Source of the DNA: Paenibacillus sp. L3-i20 | GTDB taxonomy: Bacteria; Bacillota; Bacilli; Paenibacillales; Paenibacillaceae | DNA length: 64,000 bases | NCBI RefSeq assembly: GCF_022180385.2 | Contig: NZ_BQME02000001.1 | Span: 2,593,636 to 2,657,635, forward strand | Direction: 5' to 3' | Part shown: positions 24,308-34,676 of the stretch, piece after piece | How the letters are laid out: each line of letters begins with the position of its first letter | How positions within the stretch are numbered: the stretch's first letter is position 1 | Notes under the pieces: model-generated | Databases searched by the model: none | What the model was told of the DNA's origin: nothing | What the model saw: only the letters and a program-made list of their open reading frames with translations | Position numbers and translations under genes: made by a program

Positions 24308-26584
24308 TTGAATGGGGTGGATAGGGGTGCGACATTGATGTCCTATATCAGTATTGCAGAACCGATGAGCTGGGTGGGATGGGGAGCCTTCATAGCGCTT
24401 GTATCAGCTGCGATTTGGATGTTCGCAACTGTTATATGGCGGCGTATCGGCTATCTGAGGTTAGGAGTACCAACTATATTTGTTCGGCATAAGCCGAAGC
24501 GGCGGGATGGTTTCAGTAGAGAGGTGCTTGGTCATCGCAGGTTGCTAAACGACATCAGGAGCGGGTTCATGCATCTGATTTATTTCTACGGATTTATTAT
24601 GCTGCAGTTCGGCGCCATTGATCTTATTTGGAAAGGACTAAGCGGTGGGCAACGGCTGCCTGTTCCTCTTTATCCTCAGTTCTCTTGGTCGCAAGAGTTG
24701 ATTGCGGCACTTGTCTTTGCAGCGGTGTTGTATGGTGCTTATCGCAGATATGGTGAAAAGTTGCCACGGCTAAAAAGAGGCTGGAAACCGTCGCTTGTGA
24801 TGTGGTTTATCGGTTCGCTCATGCTGACGATTATGTTCACGTTAGCATTTGAGCGATTAACGGAGGGCAACGATGCAGCGCTGGCTGCCAAATATGCACC
24901 CATCAGTGAACTATTGTCCCAGCTGTTGCAGAAGGCAGGCATTCAAGCACAAAGTCAGCTCGCACATATTGGTTTTGACTTGTTCTGGTGGCTTCATTTG
25001 CTCGTTTTGCTGGGGTTCCTCGTTTATGTACCGCAGTCGAAACATTTCCACTTAATAACCGCACCCATCAATCTTTGGTTCAGGCGTAATGCACCTCCCG
25101 GGCGTCTTACGCCACTTGATCTTGAAAATGAGGACGCCGAAACGTTTGGCGCAGGGAAGATCGAGCATTTTACGCAAAAGCAGCTTCTTGATTTATATGC
25201 ATGTGTGGAATGTGGACGTTGTACAAATGTTTGCCCAGCAGCGAGCACTGGGAAGTTGCTCTCGCCTATGCATCTCATTGTTAAACTTAGAGATCATTTG
25301 ACGGAAAAAGGCGCTTCGATTACATCGAAATCTCCGTGGCTGCCTGCTGGACTTTGGCAAGGGAAGGCGGGAAGTGAACAACATGCACATGTAATGGGTG
25401 CGGTTATTCCGGCTTGGGAGGCCACAAATGGAGGTGACAGCGAAGGGATTTCTTCTTACAGAACAAACATTGCACCGACGATGTCCGTTCAAAGTGCCGC
25501 ATGGACCAAGAGAGAAGGGGTAAAGGCTGAGGATCTTAATCTCATTGGCGATGTGATTACAGAAGATGAGCTTTGGGCATGTACAACTTGTCGCAACTGC
25601 GAGGAGCAATGTCCAGTCGGTAATGAGCATGTGGACAAAATTATCGATATGCGTCGGCACTTAGTGTTAATGGAAGGAAAGCTTCCTTCTGACGGACAAC
25701 GTGCCCTGCAAAATATTGAGCGTCAGAGCAATCCATGGGGACTGCCAAGAGCGGAAAGAGCCGCATGGATAGAAGAATGCGAGAATAAAACAGGCATTAA
25801 TGTAAAAACGATGCAAGCGTGCAAGGCGAGCGGACAAATGCCAGACATTTTGTTATGGGCAGGTTCGATGGGAGCCTATGATTCCAGAAGTCGGCGAGTA
25901 CTATTCGATGTAGTCCGGTTAATGAAGAGGGCTGGGGTAAACTTTGCAACACTTGGTCATGAGGAACGAAGCTCTGGCGACACTGCACGCCGAATTGGCA
26001 ACGAATTGCTGTTTCAGGAGTTATGCAAAGAAAACATTGCAACACTGCAAAGGTACGGCGTCAAGCATATCGTTACAACTTGCCCTCATACCTTCAACAC
26101 GTTTAAAAACGAGTATCCCGACTTTGGACTTTCTACTGATGTCAAAGTAGAGCATCATACGGAGCTGCTGGCCCGGCTGTTGCAAGAAGGAAGATTAACG
26201 GCGAAATATGCTCTAGAAGAACGAGTCACTGTTCATGATTCTTGTTATTTGGGACGGTATAACGATACGTATGAAGCACCTCGGAATATGCTTCGAGCAA
26301 TACCTGGGATCACGATTGAAGAGATGGAACGATCGGGGAAAAACGGTATGTGCTGCGGAGCAGGCGGTGGTCTAATGTGGATGGAGGAGCACTCCGGCAG
26401 TCGGATCAATTATGCGCGAACAGAACAGGCACTTGAAGTGAAGCCAAGTGTTATCAGCTCGGCTTGCCCATATTGTCTTACGATGATGGAAGATGGGCTC
26501 AAATCGATGTCACAGAGTGATTCGGTAACGGCTAGAGATGTTGCAGAGCTGCTTGCAGACAGTGTGTTTGGGTTCGGGAACTAG
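24308..26584 (+). CDS. fadF: FadF-type membrane iron-sulfur protein (probable ETF:quinone oxidoreductase)
   Basis: 758 residues: six or so N-terminal membrane helices of NarI/heterodisulfide-reductase type, a first 4Fe-4S motif CVECGRCTNVCP (about 298), a second CTTCRNCEEQCPVG (about 424), then two CCG-type domains (CPHTFNTFKNEYPDFG; CCGAGGG at about 681 and CPYC near the end). This is the B. subtilis YwjF/FadF layout, thought to take electrons from EtfAB to menaquinone. The start is TTG at 24308 behind GGGGAGGG; an ATG at 24338 is an alternative. First gene of the fad operon, divergent from etfBA. Confidence 0.9.
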   Translation: MNGVDRGATLMSYISIAEPMSWVGWGAFIALVSAAIWMFATVIWRRIGYLRLGVPTIFVRHKPKRRDGFSREVLGHRRLLNDIRSGFMHLIYFYGFIMLQFGAIDLIWKGLSGGQRLPVPLYPQFSWSQELIAALVFAAVLYGAYRRYGEKLPRLKRGWKPSLVMWFIGSLMLTIMFTLAFERLTEGNDAALAAKYAPISELLSQLLQKAGIQAQSQLAHIGFDLFWWLHLLVLLGFLVYVPQSKHFHLITAPINLWFRRNAPPGRLTPLDLENEDAETFGAGKIEHFTQKQLLDLYACVECGRCTNVCPAASTGKLLSPMHLIVKLRDHLTEKGASITSKSPWLPAGLWQGKAGSEQHAHVMGAVIPAWEATNGGDSEGISSYRTNIAPTMSVQSAAWTKREGVKAEDLNLIGDVITEDELWACTTCRNCEEQCPVGNEHVDKIIDMRRHLVLMEGKLPSDGQRALQNIERQSNPWGLPRAERAAWIEECENKTGINVKTMQACKASGQMPDILLWAGSMGAYDSRSRRVLFDVVRLMKRAGVNFATLGHEERSSGDTARRIGNELLFQELCKENIATLQRYGVKHIVTTCPHTFNTFKNEYPDFGLSTDVKVEHHTELLARLLQEGRLTAKYALEERVTVHDSCYLGRYNDTYEAPRNMLRAIPGITIEEMERSGKNGMCCGAGGGLMWMEEHSGSRINYARTEQALEVKPSVISSACPYCLTMMEDGLKSMSQSDSVTARDVAELLADSVFGFGN

Positions 26585-26609
26585 GATGACAGAGGAGGTT
26601 GTTCATAAA

Positions 26610-29063
26610 ATGCCGTTACAAGCGTCGCAACAGAAAAAGGCGAGCTCAATCCGCAGTGCAGCCGTAATCGGTTCTGGTGTAATGGGAGCAGGCATCGCTG
26701 CTCAATTGGCTAACGCTGGGCTTCGTGTTCTATTGCTAGACGTCGTCCCTCAGAGGCTGACAGAAGAGGAGGAGAGAAAGGGGCTTTCACTATCTGATGC
26801 TCTTGTTCGCAATCGATTGTCCGCTTCTGCCATTGCTAAGATGCCAAAGGCACAGCCTCCACAGCTTTACGAACCAGCATGGGTAAATCGGATAACGGCT
26901 GGAAATTTGACTGATCATTTGGTAGCACTTGGAGATGTCGATTGGATTGTTGAAGCGGTTGTTGAAAGGCTGGATGTGAAGCAGGAGGTATTTGCGGCTA
27001 TCGAGTCTGCTAGACGTCCGGGAACGCTTGTGAGTACGAATACGTCAGGTCTATCAGTTGCATCAATGATAGAAGGGAGAGGTTTGGAGTTCAGAAGACA
27101 TTTCGCCGCAACACATTTCTTTAATCCGCCTCGTTATATGAGATTGGTAGAGGTCGTTCCTACAGAGGACACGGATGCTGAGGTAGTTACGCTGCTTACG
27201 GAATTATGTGAGAAGCGACTTGGTAAAGGTGTCGTAGTAGCGAAGGATACGCCGAATTTTATCGCCAACCGAATAGGCTCATACGGGATGTTGGTGACAT
27301 TGCAGGATACGATTACTTATGGCTTGACTGTAGAGGAAGCAGATGCACTTACTGGTCCCGCTTTAGGGAGACCGAAGACGGCCACATTCCGAATGCTGGA
27401 TCTCGTAGGTTTGGACACATTGCTTCATGTGATCGATAACGTTCGGAAACGAAGCGAAGATGATGCAGAGCAGGCGATATTTGCTAGACCAGACATCTTG
27501 GAGAAGTTAGTTGCGATGAAGCGGCTAGGTGAGAAATCTGGAGCAGGCTTTTACCGCAAAATTCGTGGGGGGGATGGTCGAAGCACCATTGAATCTCTCC
27601 GATTAGACACGCTGGAATATGGCGAGCAGAGCAAGGTATCGTCGCCAGTCATTGAAGCGGCTAAGGCTGCGAAAGGCGTCGCTCTCAAAGCGAAAGCACT
27701 GATCAATTCAAATGCTGGACATAAACATGCCAAATTCGCCTGGTCTACACTTAAGAAAACATTGCTGTACTCTGCTGCCCAAGTAGGCGTTATAGCGGAT
27801 TCGATTACGGACATCGATCGTGCGATGAGATGGGGATTTAATTGGGATCTCGGGCCATTTGAGCTATGGGATGCAATTGGTTTGGAAGAGACTGTGACTC
27901 GTATGAAGAAGGAGGGCGATACGATCCCGGATTGGGTGGAGCAATGGATAGCTGATGGACATAACAGCTTTTATCTGGAATCAGAGCAAAGACGTTATTT
28001 TGCAGCAAGAGGGGGCTATTCTGCGGAAGAGCAGGAGGAGGATGTCATTTCTCTGGCAGCACTTAAGGGAGCTGGTCGCACAGTACTTGCAACATCCGGA
28101 GCTAGCTTGATCGACATTGGGGATGATGTCGTCTGTTTAGAATTTCATTCGCATAGTAATGCCATTGGTGGAGAGATTCTTTCAGCGATACGTCAATCGG
28201 TGCAAGAGGTATCTCGCAATTGGAGAGGAATAGTGCTTGCGAATGAAGGGCGTAATTTCTGTGTCGGTGCGAACCTGATGCTGCTGCTAATGGAGGCGCA
28301 GAATGGGGAGTGGGATGAGGTCGAGGAAATCATCCGCTTCTTTCAAGACAGTATGTTAAGGCTTAAACGACTAGATCGACCAGTCGTTGCAGCGCCACAT
28401 CGGATGACGCTGGGCGGGGGAGTGGAGGCTTGTTTACCAGCAGACCTTATCATTTTGTCGCCAGAAACTTATTTCGGATTGGTGGAAACAGGTGTTGGAC
28501 TAATCCCGGCAGGCGGAGGTTGCAAGGAAGGTGCCGCATTAGTTGCTGCTAGAGCTAAGTCGGCGGCGGGTGGCAACGGATCTGCGAGGGGAGATTTGCA
28601 GCCATCGTTAAATGAATTGTTTGAGACGATAGCGCTAGCTAAATCTTCATCAAGCGGGCATGAGGCACTTCGCCAAGGACTGCTGCGGCCACAGGATCGC
28701 GTTATTATGCGACAGAACACACGGATTGCAGAAGCGAAGAGAGCGGTACTGGAGCTGGATCGTGCGGGCTATACCCCTCCGGTCGAGGAACGAATTCGAG
28801 TTGCAGGCAGTGAAGGTAAAGCAGTACTTAAGTTAGCGGTGCAGGCGATGCAACTAGGCGGGACGATTAGCGAGCATGACGCTTTAATCGGAGGGAAGCT
28901 TGCCCACGTGCTTGCGGGCGGAGATGTTAGGGCTGGGTCGGAAGTGAGTGAGCAATATTTGCTCGATTTGGAATGTGAAGCATTCCTCAGCTTATGTGGT
29001 GAGCGCAAGACGCAGGAGAGAATGAGTCATATGCTTGCTAAGGGCAAGCCGCTGCGCAATTGA
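26610..29063 (+). CDS. fadN: 3-hydroxyacyl-CoA dehydrogenase / enoyl-CoA hydratase
   Basis: About 817 residues. The N-terminal NAD-binding motif GSGVMGAGIAAQLANAG is followed by the dehydrogenase C-terminal domains (VAKDTPNFIANRIG...) and a crotonase domain (GRNFCVGANLMLLLMEA and LGGGVEACLPADLIILSPETYFGLVE) at the C-terminus. It performs the hydratase and dehydrogenase steps of beta-oxidation. The ATG at 26610 has AGGAGG 11 nt upstream; an ATG at 26586 is an alternative. A short Ala/Gly/Ser-rich insert (AKSAAGGNGSARGD) interrupts the crotonase part. Gene order fadN-fadA-fadE is as in Bacillus. Confidence 0.93.
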   Translation: MPLQASQQKKASSIRSAAVIGSGVMGAGIAAQLANAGLRVLLLDVVPQRLTEEEERKGLSLSDALVRNRLSASAIAKMPKAQPPQLYEPAWVNRITAGNLTDHLVALGDVDWIVEAVVERLDVKQEVFAAIESARRPGTLVSTNTSGLSVASMIEGRGLEFRRHFAATHFFNPPRYMRLVEVVPTEDTDAEVVTLLTELCEKRLGKGVVVAKDTPNFIANRIGSYGMLVTLQDTITYGLTVEEADALTGPALGRPKTATFRMLDLVGLDTLLHVIDNVRKRSEDDAEQAIFARPDILEKLVAMKRLGEKSGAGFYRKIRGGDGRSTIESLRLDTLEYGEQSKVSSPVIEAAKAAKGVALKAKALINSNAGHKHAKFAWSTLKKTLLYSAAQVGVIADSITDIDRAMRWGFNWDLGPFELWDAIGLEETVTRMKKEGDTIPDWVEQWIADGHNSFYLESEQRRYFAARGGYSAEEQEEDVISLAALKGAGRTVLATSGASLIDIGDDVVCLEFHSHSNAIGGEILSAIRQSVQEVSRNWRGIVLANEGRNFCVGANLMLLLMEAQNGEWDEVEEIIRFFQDSMLRLKRLDRPVVAAPHRMTLGGGVEACLPADLIILSPETYFGLVETGVGLIPAGGGCKEGAALVAARAKSAAGGNGSARGDLQPSLNELFETIALAKSSSSGHEALRQGLLRPQDRVIMRQNTRIAEAKRAVLELDRAGYTPPVEERIRVAGSEGKAVLKLAVQAMQLGGTISEHDALIGGKLAHVLAGGDVRAGSEVSEQYLLDLECEAFLSLCGERKTQERMSHMLAKGKPLRN

Positions 29064-29076
29064 GAGGGGGAAGACG

Positions 29077-30300
29077 ATGACAGATCAAAAACCTTTCGCC
29101 GATCATGATCGTGACGCAGTCATTGTTGCGGCTGTTCGTACTGCGGTCGGCAAAGCTTCAAGAGGGAGCTTGGCGGAGACGAGAGCTGAGGATCTTGGCA
29201 GGATAGTGCTGCAGGGCGCATTGGAACGTGTGCCGCAGCTTTCTCCGGATGAAATAGAGGATGTTTTAATTGGGTGTGCTATGCCAGAAGGTGAGCAGGG
29301 ATTGAATGTAGCTCGAATTATTTCGTTGTATGCAGGTTTGCCAGTGACGACGCCCGCAGTGACAATAAATCGTTTTTGTGCATCCGGGTTGCAATCTATC
29401 GCTTATGGGGCAGAGCGCATTCGACTAGGAGAAGCCGATGTGATCGCAGCCGGAGGCGTTGAAAGTATGAGCCACGTACCGATGACAGGCTTCCGCTTAT
29501 CACCGCATCCCGGCATTGTAGAGGCGATGCCGGAAGTTTATATAGGGATGGGACATACTGCGGAAGAAGTAGCGCGCAGATATGGCGTTACGCGTGAAGA
29601 TCAGGATGCTTTCGCAGCTGCAAGCCATCAGAAAGCAGCGACTGCCATTGCAGCAGGGTTATTCCAAGCAGAGATTATACCTGTAACGGCGAGAACTTCA
29701 GGGACTGATGAAGCGGGTAGGCCATGGGAGAAAACGTTCACCTTCAGCATTGATGAAGGAGTGCGCCCGGAGACTACGGTTCGAACGTTGACACCGCTTA
29801 AGCCCTCTTTTGCAAGGAATGGGACGGTTACAGCGGGGAATTCATCACAAATGAGTGATGGAGCGGCAGTTGTCATTATGATGAGTCGGGGGCGTGCAGA
29901 GGAGCTTGGACTCAAGCCGCTTGCTGTGTTTAGGGGGTACAGTGTCGCAGGTGTTGCACCGGAAGTGATGGGTATTGGTCCAATCGAGGCCATTCCGAAA
30001 GCCCTTAAGAAAGCCGGAATTACGAAGGATCAGGTTGATTTATTTGAGCTCAACGAAGCATTCGCAGCACAATGTGTCCCGATTATTAGGGAACTTGAGC
30101 TCGATCCGGAACGAGTCAATGTGAATGGCGGGGCAATTGCGTTAGGTCATCCGCTTGGCTGCACAGGAGCAAAGCTATCCGTTTCCTTAATACATGAGCT
30201 TGGACGAAGAGGCGGCGGTATTGGCGTAGTGACGATGTGTGTAGGAGGAGGGATGGGGGCAGCGGGTGTGCTCGAAGTATATTCTAGTATAAATACGTAA
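29077..30300 (+). CDS. fadA: Acetyl-CoA acyltransferase (3-ketoacyl-CoA thiolase)
   Basis: 407 residues from the ATG at 29077 behind GAGAGGGGGA. Thiolase landmarks: nucleophile Cys in [23 protein letters not shown], His in [19 protein letters not shown] and the second Cys in [12 protein letters not shown]. It cleaves 3-ketoacyl-CoA to acetyl-CoA plus a shortened acyl-CoA. Lies 13 nt after fadN and 14 nt before fadE. Confidence 0.95.
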   Translation: MTDQKPFADHDRDAVIVAAVRTAVGKASRGSLAETRAEDLGRIVLQGALERVPQLSPDEIEDVLIGCAMPEGEQGLNVARIISLYAGLPVTTPAVTINRFCASGLQSIAYGAERIRLGEADVIAAGGVESMSHVPMTGFRLSPHPGIVEAMPEVYIGMGHTAEEVARRYGVTREDQDAFAAASHQKAATAIAAGLFQAEIIPVTARTSGTDEAGRPWEKTFTFSIDEGVRPETTVRTLTPLKPSFARNGTVTAGNSSQMSDGAAVVIMMSRGRAEELGLKPLAVFRGYSVAGVAPEVMGIGPIEAIPKALKKAGITKDQVDLFELNEAFAAQCVPIIRELELDPERVNVNGGAIALGHPLGCTGAKLSVSLIHELGRRGGGIGVVTMCVGGGMGAAGVLEVYSSINT

Positions 30301-30314
30301 AGGAGGGCTGCGAG

Positions 30315-32147
30315 ATGGCGGGAACGATACGTTTTGGCGGCCGATTCGTCGTGGAGGACAGCAAGCCGGAATCGGTCGCTACTCCTGAAGATTTTACGGA
30401 AGAGCAACGAATGATGTCGCTCGCTGCGGGACAATTCATGGAGGCTGAGCTGTATCCAAGGGATGCGGAGATCGAGGCCCTTAATTATGAATTGACGGTA
30501 GAACTTATGCGGAAGGCTGGAGAGCTGGGGCTGTTAGGTGCTGATGTGCCAGAGCAATTCGGCGGTTTAGGACTCGACAAGGTCAGTACTACATTGCTTG
30601 CAGAGACACTTGCCCGATCGTCCTCATTTGCATTGTCCGTTGGTGCACACACAGGAATCGGTACGCTGCCTATCGTGTTCTTTGGAACTGCCGAGCAGAA
30701 AAATAAGTATTTGCCTGACCTCGCAACAGGAGCGAAAATTGCTGCATATTGTTTGACTGAGCCTGCGTCCGGCTCGGATGCACTGGGTGCACGAACGACT
30801 GCAAAGCTAAATGATGATGGTACTCACTATGTGTTGAATGGATCGAAGCTTTATATTACGAATGCCGGTTTTGCTGACATTTTCATTGTGTATGCGAAGG
30901 TAGATGGCGAGCAATTTACAGCTTTTATCGTTGAGAGGGATATGGCAGGCTTCAGCATTGGACCAGAGGAACATAAGATGGGCATTAAAGGATCGTCTAC
31001 TTGTCCGCTTTTCTTTGAAGATGTGGAGGTTCCTATTGAGAACGTGCTCGGAGAAGTAGGAAAAGGCCATCATATTGCCTTTAACATATTGAACATTGGT
31101 CGATTCAAGCTTGGTGCTGCTTGTCTCGGTACTTCGAAGGAAACGATTGAGCTCGCATCACGTTATGCAAACACTCGCAAACAATTTGGGCGAACGATAT
31201 CCTCATATCCACTAATTGGGGCAAAGCTTGCCGACATGAATATTCGCACATTCGTACTTGAGAGTATGGTCTATCGAACGGCGGGCTGGATCGATGCGAT
31301 GTTGCGTGATTCCGACTCGGAATTTGAAGCTGGCAGCGGGAGCGATAAGAACATTAATGAGCGGCAGGCTGCTGTAGATGCAGGTGCACGGGCAGCCAAA
31401 GCGATTAGTGAATATGCGCTGGAATGCTCCATCGTCAAAGTATTTGCGTCGGAAGGGCTGGACTTTGTCATTGATGAAGGCGTACAGATTCATGGTGGAT
31501 ACGGCTATATTCGCGATTATAAGGTAGAGCGGATTTATCGTGATTCTCGTATAAATCGAATTTTTGAAGGTACAAATGAAATTAATCGGATGCTCATTCC
31601 AGGAACGCTCATAAAGCGAGCGCTTAAGGGAGAAATTCCATTATTTCAAAAAGCGCAGGCTTTGCAAGGCGAGCTTATGCAACCGATGCCACTGCCACCA
31701 TTCACAAAACTGCTCAGCAAGGAAGTTTATCGTCTAGCTCAAGCGAAAAAAACGTTTCTCGCCATTGGCGGTTTAGCCGTTCAGAAGTTTGCTATACGAC
31801 TTGAGCAGGAGCAGGAGGTGCTTTGCGTATTAGCCGACCTGATGATACAAACCTTCGCAATGGAGAGCGCAATATTACGAACGCAAAAGATGCTGAGCAG
31901 GAGCGAAGGGGCGGTAACGGAGCAAGTCGAGCATGCGGCAGCAATGACCGAAGTATTCGTGCAGGAAGCGATGGAGAAGGTGGAAGGCCTTGCAAAAATT
32001 GCTTTGGCTGCCCTGGAGCACGGGGACGGACTCCAGTTGCAGTTGTCCGTACTCAAGAAACTGATGAGAGCGCCATTGTCAGATACGATAGCAATGAAAC
32101 GCGTAATAGCGGCACGGGTCATTCGAAGTGAGCATTATGTCGTGTAG
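30315..32147 (+). CDS. fadE: Acyl-CoA dehydrogenase
   Basis: 610 residues. Acyl-CoA dehydrogenase core at about 30-430: AYCLTEPASGSDALGARTTA, GIKGSSTCPLFFEDVEVP, NTRKQFGRTISSYPLI, QIHGGYGYIRDYKVERIYRDSRINRIFEGTNEINR, with the catalytic-region Glu in FEGTNEINR. A C-terminal helical extension of ~170 residues is present, as in Bacillus FadE (longer than the ~380-residue short-chain enzymes). Electrons go to EtfAB, encoded divergently upstream. AAAGGAGG sits 7-8 nt before the ATG. Confidence 0.94.
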   Translation: MAGTIRFGGRFVVEDSKPESVATPEDFTEEQRMMSLAAGQFMEAELYPRDAEIEALNYELTVELMRKAGELGLLGADVPEQFGGLGLDKVSTTLLAETLARSSSFALSVGAHTGIGTLPIVFFGTAEQKNKYLPDLATGAKIAAYCLTEPASGSDALGARTTAKLNDDGTHYVLNGSKLYITNAGFADIFIVYAKVDGEQFTAFIVERDMAGFSIGPEEHKMGIKGSSTCPLFFEDVEVPIENVLGEVGKGHHIAFNILNIGRFKLGAACLGTSKETIELASRYANTRKQFGRTISSYPLIGAKLADMNIRTFVLESMVYRTAGWIDAMLRDSDSEFEAGSGSDKNINERQAAVDAGARAAKAISEYALECSIVKVFASEGLDFVIDEGVQIHGGYGYIRDYKVERIYRDSRINRIFEGTNEINRMLIPGTLIKRALKGEIPLFQKAQALQGELMQPMPLPPFTKLLSKEVYRLAQAKKTFLAIGGLAVQKFAIRLEQEQEVLCVLADLMIQTFAMESAILRTQKMLSRSEGAVTEQVEHAAAMTEVFVQEAMEKVEGLAKIALAALEHGDGLQLQLSVLKKLMRAPLSDTIAMKRVIAARVIRSEHYVV

Positions 32148-32162
32148 AGGGGGAGATCTAGA

Positions 32163-34079
32163 ATGGAACCACTTAGACCGGAGGACCCTTTTTTGCCCGA
32201 ACACTCGCAAGCTAAGGAAGGAACTGATGAAGTTAAATTGGAGGTAGCAGAATCAGAAGCATCAGATGGAGAAGTTGATCCGTTGTTCGAAGATGAATTA
32301 GAGTCTTTTGAAGATGAGTATTTACCGTCTGATGATGTTCAGCCTTTTGCCCAGCAAGTACCGCTAGATCGCCCGTGGCTCCGTCATTATCCTAAGGAAA
32401 TTCCAGCATCACTGAGCTATCCCAACTATAGTATTGTTCAGTTTCTTATTCATGCCGTTAATCATTATCCGAACAATCAAGCTATTCATTTTTTAGGAAA
32501 GACACTCACTTATCGTGAATTGCATACGCAAGCTGTTCGAGTAGCTAGTGAGTTAGTTGCGTTAGGTGTATCTAAAGGGGATCGTGTAGCCATCATGCTA
32601 CCGAATTGCCCGCAAGCTGTCGTTTCCTACTATGCTGTATTGCTCGCCGGGGCTATTGTTGTACAGACGAATCCGCTTTATGTGGAACGAGAGCTGGAGC
32701 ATCAGATTAAGGATAGTGGCGCAGTCGCTATCCTCACTGTAGATTTGTTGTACGCACGTGTTGCTCGTGTTCGAGGCGAGCAGCCGCTTGAAGGTCCTAT
32801 TCCTGCGCTCAAGCATGTTATTGTCACTTCTATTAAAGATGGTCTGCCATTCCCCAAAAACATACTTTATCCCATTAAACAACGCAAGGAAGGATTCCGT
32901 TCCAATATTCCTTATGGCAAGGTAGGCGTGTTAGCCTATCGCAAATTGCTTACTGGCAAAGCTCCTGACGTAGAACTACCTAAGCTTGCAACTAGAGAAG
33001 AAATTGCTGTTTTGCAATATACGGGCGGTACGACGGGTACACCTAAAGGTGTTATGCTCACGCATGGCAATTTGGTATCTAACACACTGCAAACCTCTGC
33101 TTGGTTCTACAAGGCTGAAGACGGTAAGGAACGATTCCTAGCTGCATTGCCGCTCTTCCACGTATTCGGTCTAACGATACTTCTGAATCTGTCAGCTTCG
33201 TGTGCCGGCTCGTTAGTACTGTTGCCTAGATTCGAGACGGATACTGTTTTGAAGACGATTAATGATCAGAAGCCAACAATATTTCCAGGTGCTCCCACCA
33301 TGTATGTTGCACTTATTAATCATCCAAACGCTGCAAAGTCGGATTTATCTTCTATTAACTTATGTATAAGCGGCTCCGCTGCACTACCTCTTGAGGTACA
33401 AGAGCAGTTCGAAGCTTTGACTGGCGGTCGACTAATTGAAGGTTATGGTTTGACAGAAACTTCACCTGTTACTCATGCTAATCCACTTTGGGGATTACGC
33501 AAAATTGGTACGATAGGTATTCCTTTTCCCGACACAGATGTTGCTATCGTTGATCCGATAACGGGTGAACGTTTGCCAATTGGGCAATTAGGTGAGTTGA
33601 TCGTCCGAGGGCCACAAGTCATGAAGGGGTATTGGAATCGACCGGAAGAAACAGCAGAGACGTTAAAGGATGGCTGGTTGTATACGGGAGACCTTGCGAC
33701 GATGGATGAAGATGGATTTTTCACTATTATGGATCGAAAAAAAGATGTCATTATTGCAAGCGGCTATAACATCTATCCTCGCGAAATAGAAGAAGTGTTG
33801 TTCGAACATCCTGCAGTCCGCGAAGCGGCGGTAATTGGGGTAAAGGACGAATATCGGGGAGAAACGGTGAAGGCGTTTATTGTGCTCAAAGAGGGCTGGC
33901 AAGTATCGCGAAGCCAATTGGATCGGTTTTGTAGGGATCGGCTCGCAGCCTATAAAGTTCCGCAATACTATGCGTTTAGGGAAACGCTTCCAAAAACGAT
34001 GGTAGGCAAGGTGTTACGTCGCAAGCTGGCAGAAGAGGATTATGAGCATGATGTGACTTCTTCCGAGCAGGAGGAGTGA
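32163..34079 (+). CDS. lcfA: Long-chain fatty-acid--CoA ligase with acidic N-terminal extension
   Basis: 638 residues. The AMP-binding motif YTGGTTGTPKGVMLTH (about 286-301), EGYGLTETSPVTHANP and the hinge/A8 region DRKKDVIIASGYNIYPREIEEVL are intact; the catalytic Lys lies in PKTMVGKVLRRKL. It activates fatty acids to acyl-CoA at the membrane face. The first ~65 residues are a Glu/Asp-rich extension not found in the ~560-residue B. subtilis enzyme. The ATG is preceded by AGAGGGGGA. It is followed by the thioesterase gene after 5 nt. Confidence 0.94.
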   Translation: MEPLRPEDPFLPEHSQAKEGTDEVKLEVAESEASDGEVDPLFEDELESFEDEYLPSDDVQPFAQQVPLDRPWLRHYPKEIPASLSYPNYSIVQFLIHAVNHYPNNQAIHFLGKTLTYRELHTQAVRVASELVALGVSKGDRVAIMLPNCPQAVVSYYAVLLAGAIVVQTNPLYVERELEHQIKDSGAVAILTVDLLYARVARVRGEQPLEGPIPALKHVIVTSIKDGLPFPKNILYPIKQRKEGFRSNIPYGKVGVLAYRKLLTGKAPDVELPKLATREEIAVLQYTGGTTGTPKGVMLTHGNLVSNTLQTSAWFYKAEDGKERFLAALPLFHVFGLTILLNLSASCAGSLVLLPRFETDTVLKTINDQKPTIFPGAPTMYVALINHPNAAKSDLSSINLCISGSAALPLEVQEQFEALTGGRLIEGYGLTETSPVTHANPLWGLRKIGTIGIPFPDTDVAIVDPITGERLPIGQLGELIVRGPQVMKGYWNRPEETAETLKDGWLYTGDLATMDEDGFFTIMDRKKDVIIASGYNIYPREIEEVLFEHPAVREAAVIGVKDEYRGETVKAFIVLKEGWQVSRSQLDRFCRDRLAAYKVPQYYAFRETLPKTMVGKVLRRKLAEEDYEHDVTSSEQEE

Positions 34080-34084
34080 ATGGA

Positions 34085-34513
34085 ATGGATGAGAAGTGGT
34101 TCGTACAACATGCCGATAGTGCGGGACAGTTGACTCGTCTAGCGGAACGTGCACAGGAGACATTCTGGGGATTGCTTGGCTGTGAAGTAGTGCAGGCTGA
34201 CGGGCATAAAGCAACGATTTGCTTAGAAGTAACTAAACAGCATCTTAATCTTCTGGATATCGTCCATGGAGGCGTACTAATGTCACTCATGGATAATGCC
34301 ATGGGTTTGATCGTTATGCTGGCAGAGAAGGATAGCCAAGCGGTCACGGCGACGATGAATACACACTTTTTGGCCAATTGTAAGGGTGGATTGCTCTTAT
34401 GTGAATCAGAACTCATGCATCGTACTGGTCGGACGATTACACTGCTAGCACAAGTAAAGGATGAAGGAGGTAAGCTACTCGCTTGGGGTAGCGGCTCATA
34501 TCGTTTGATATAG
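34085..34513 (+). CDS. PaaI-type hotdog-fold thioesterase
   Basis: 142 residues. The hotdog motif LDIVHGGVLMSLMDNAMGLIVM (Asp in LMDNA) and AVTATMNTHFLANCKGG are diagnostic of the PaaI/YbgC-like acyl-CoA thioesterases. The ATG at 34085 has AGGAGGA 9 nt upstream; a GTG at 34076 overlaps that site. Last gene of the fad operon. It may release CoA from dead-end acyl-CoAs during beta-oxidation (inference). Confidence 0.85.
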   Translation: MDEKWFVQHADSAGQLTRLAERAQETFWGLLGCEVVQADGHKATICLEVTKQHLNLLDIVHGGVLMSLMDNAMGLIVMLAEKDSQAVTATMNTHFLANCKGGLLLCESELMHRTGRTITLLAQVKDEGGKLLAWGSGSYRLI

Positions 34514-34676
34514 CTTTTTAGAACAAATGAAATGGTTTTATTATATTCCATCAGTTGCCAGTAGCAGTTACGTTCGATATAATATTAACTAATATATGGA
34601 AATGAAAATTTCGAATATGCATTCAAAGTCGTATGCGTTTTTCCGATATATGGGATAGGTGAAAGGAGGTGAAGGC

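Noticed and set aside
25024..25660. Minus-strand frames inside fadF
   Set aside because: They overlap the iron-sulfur motifs of fadF and have no ribosome sites.
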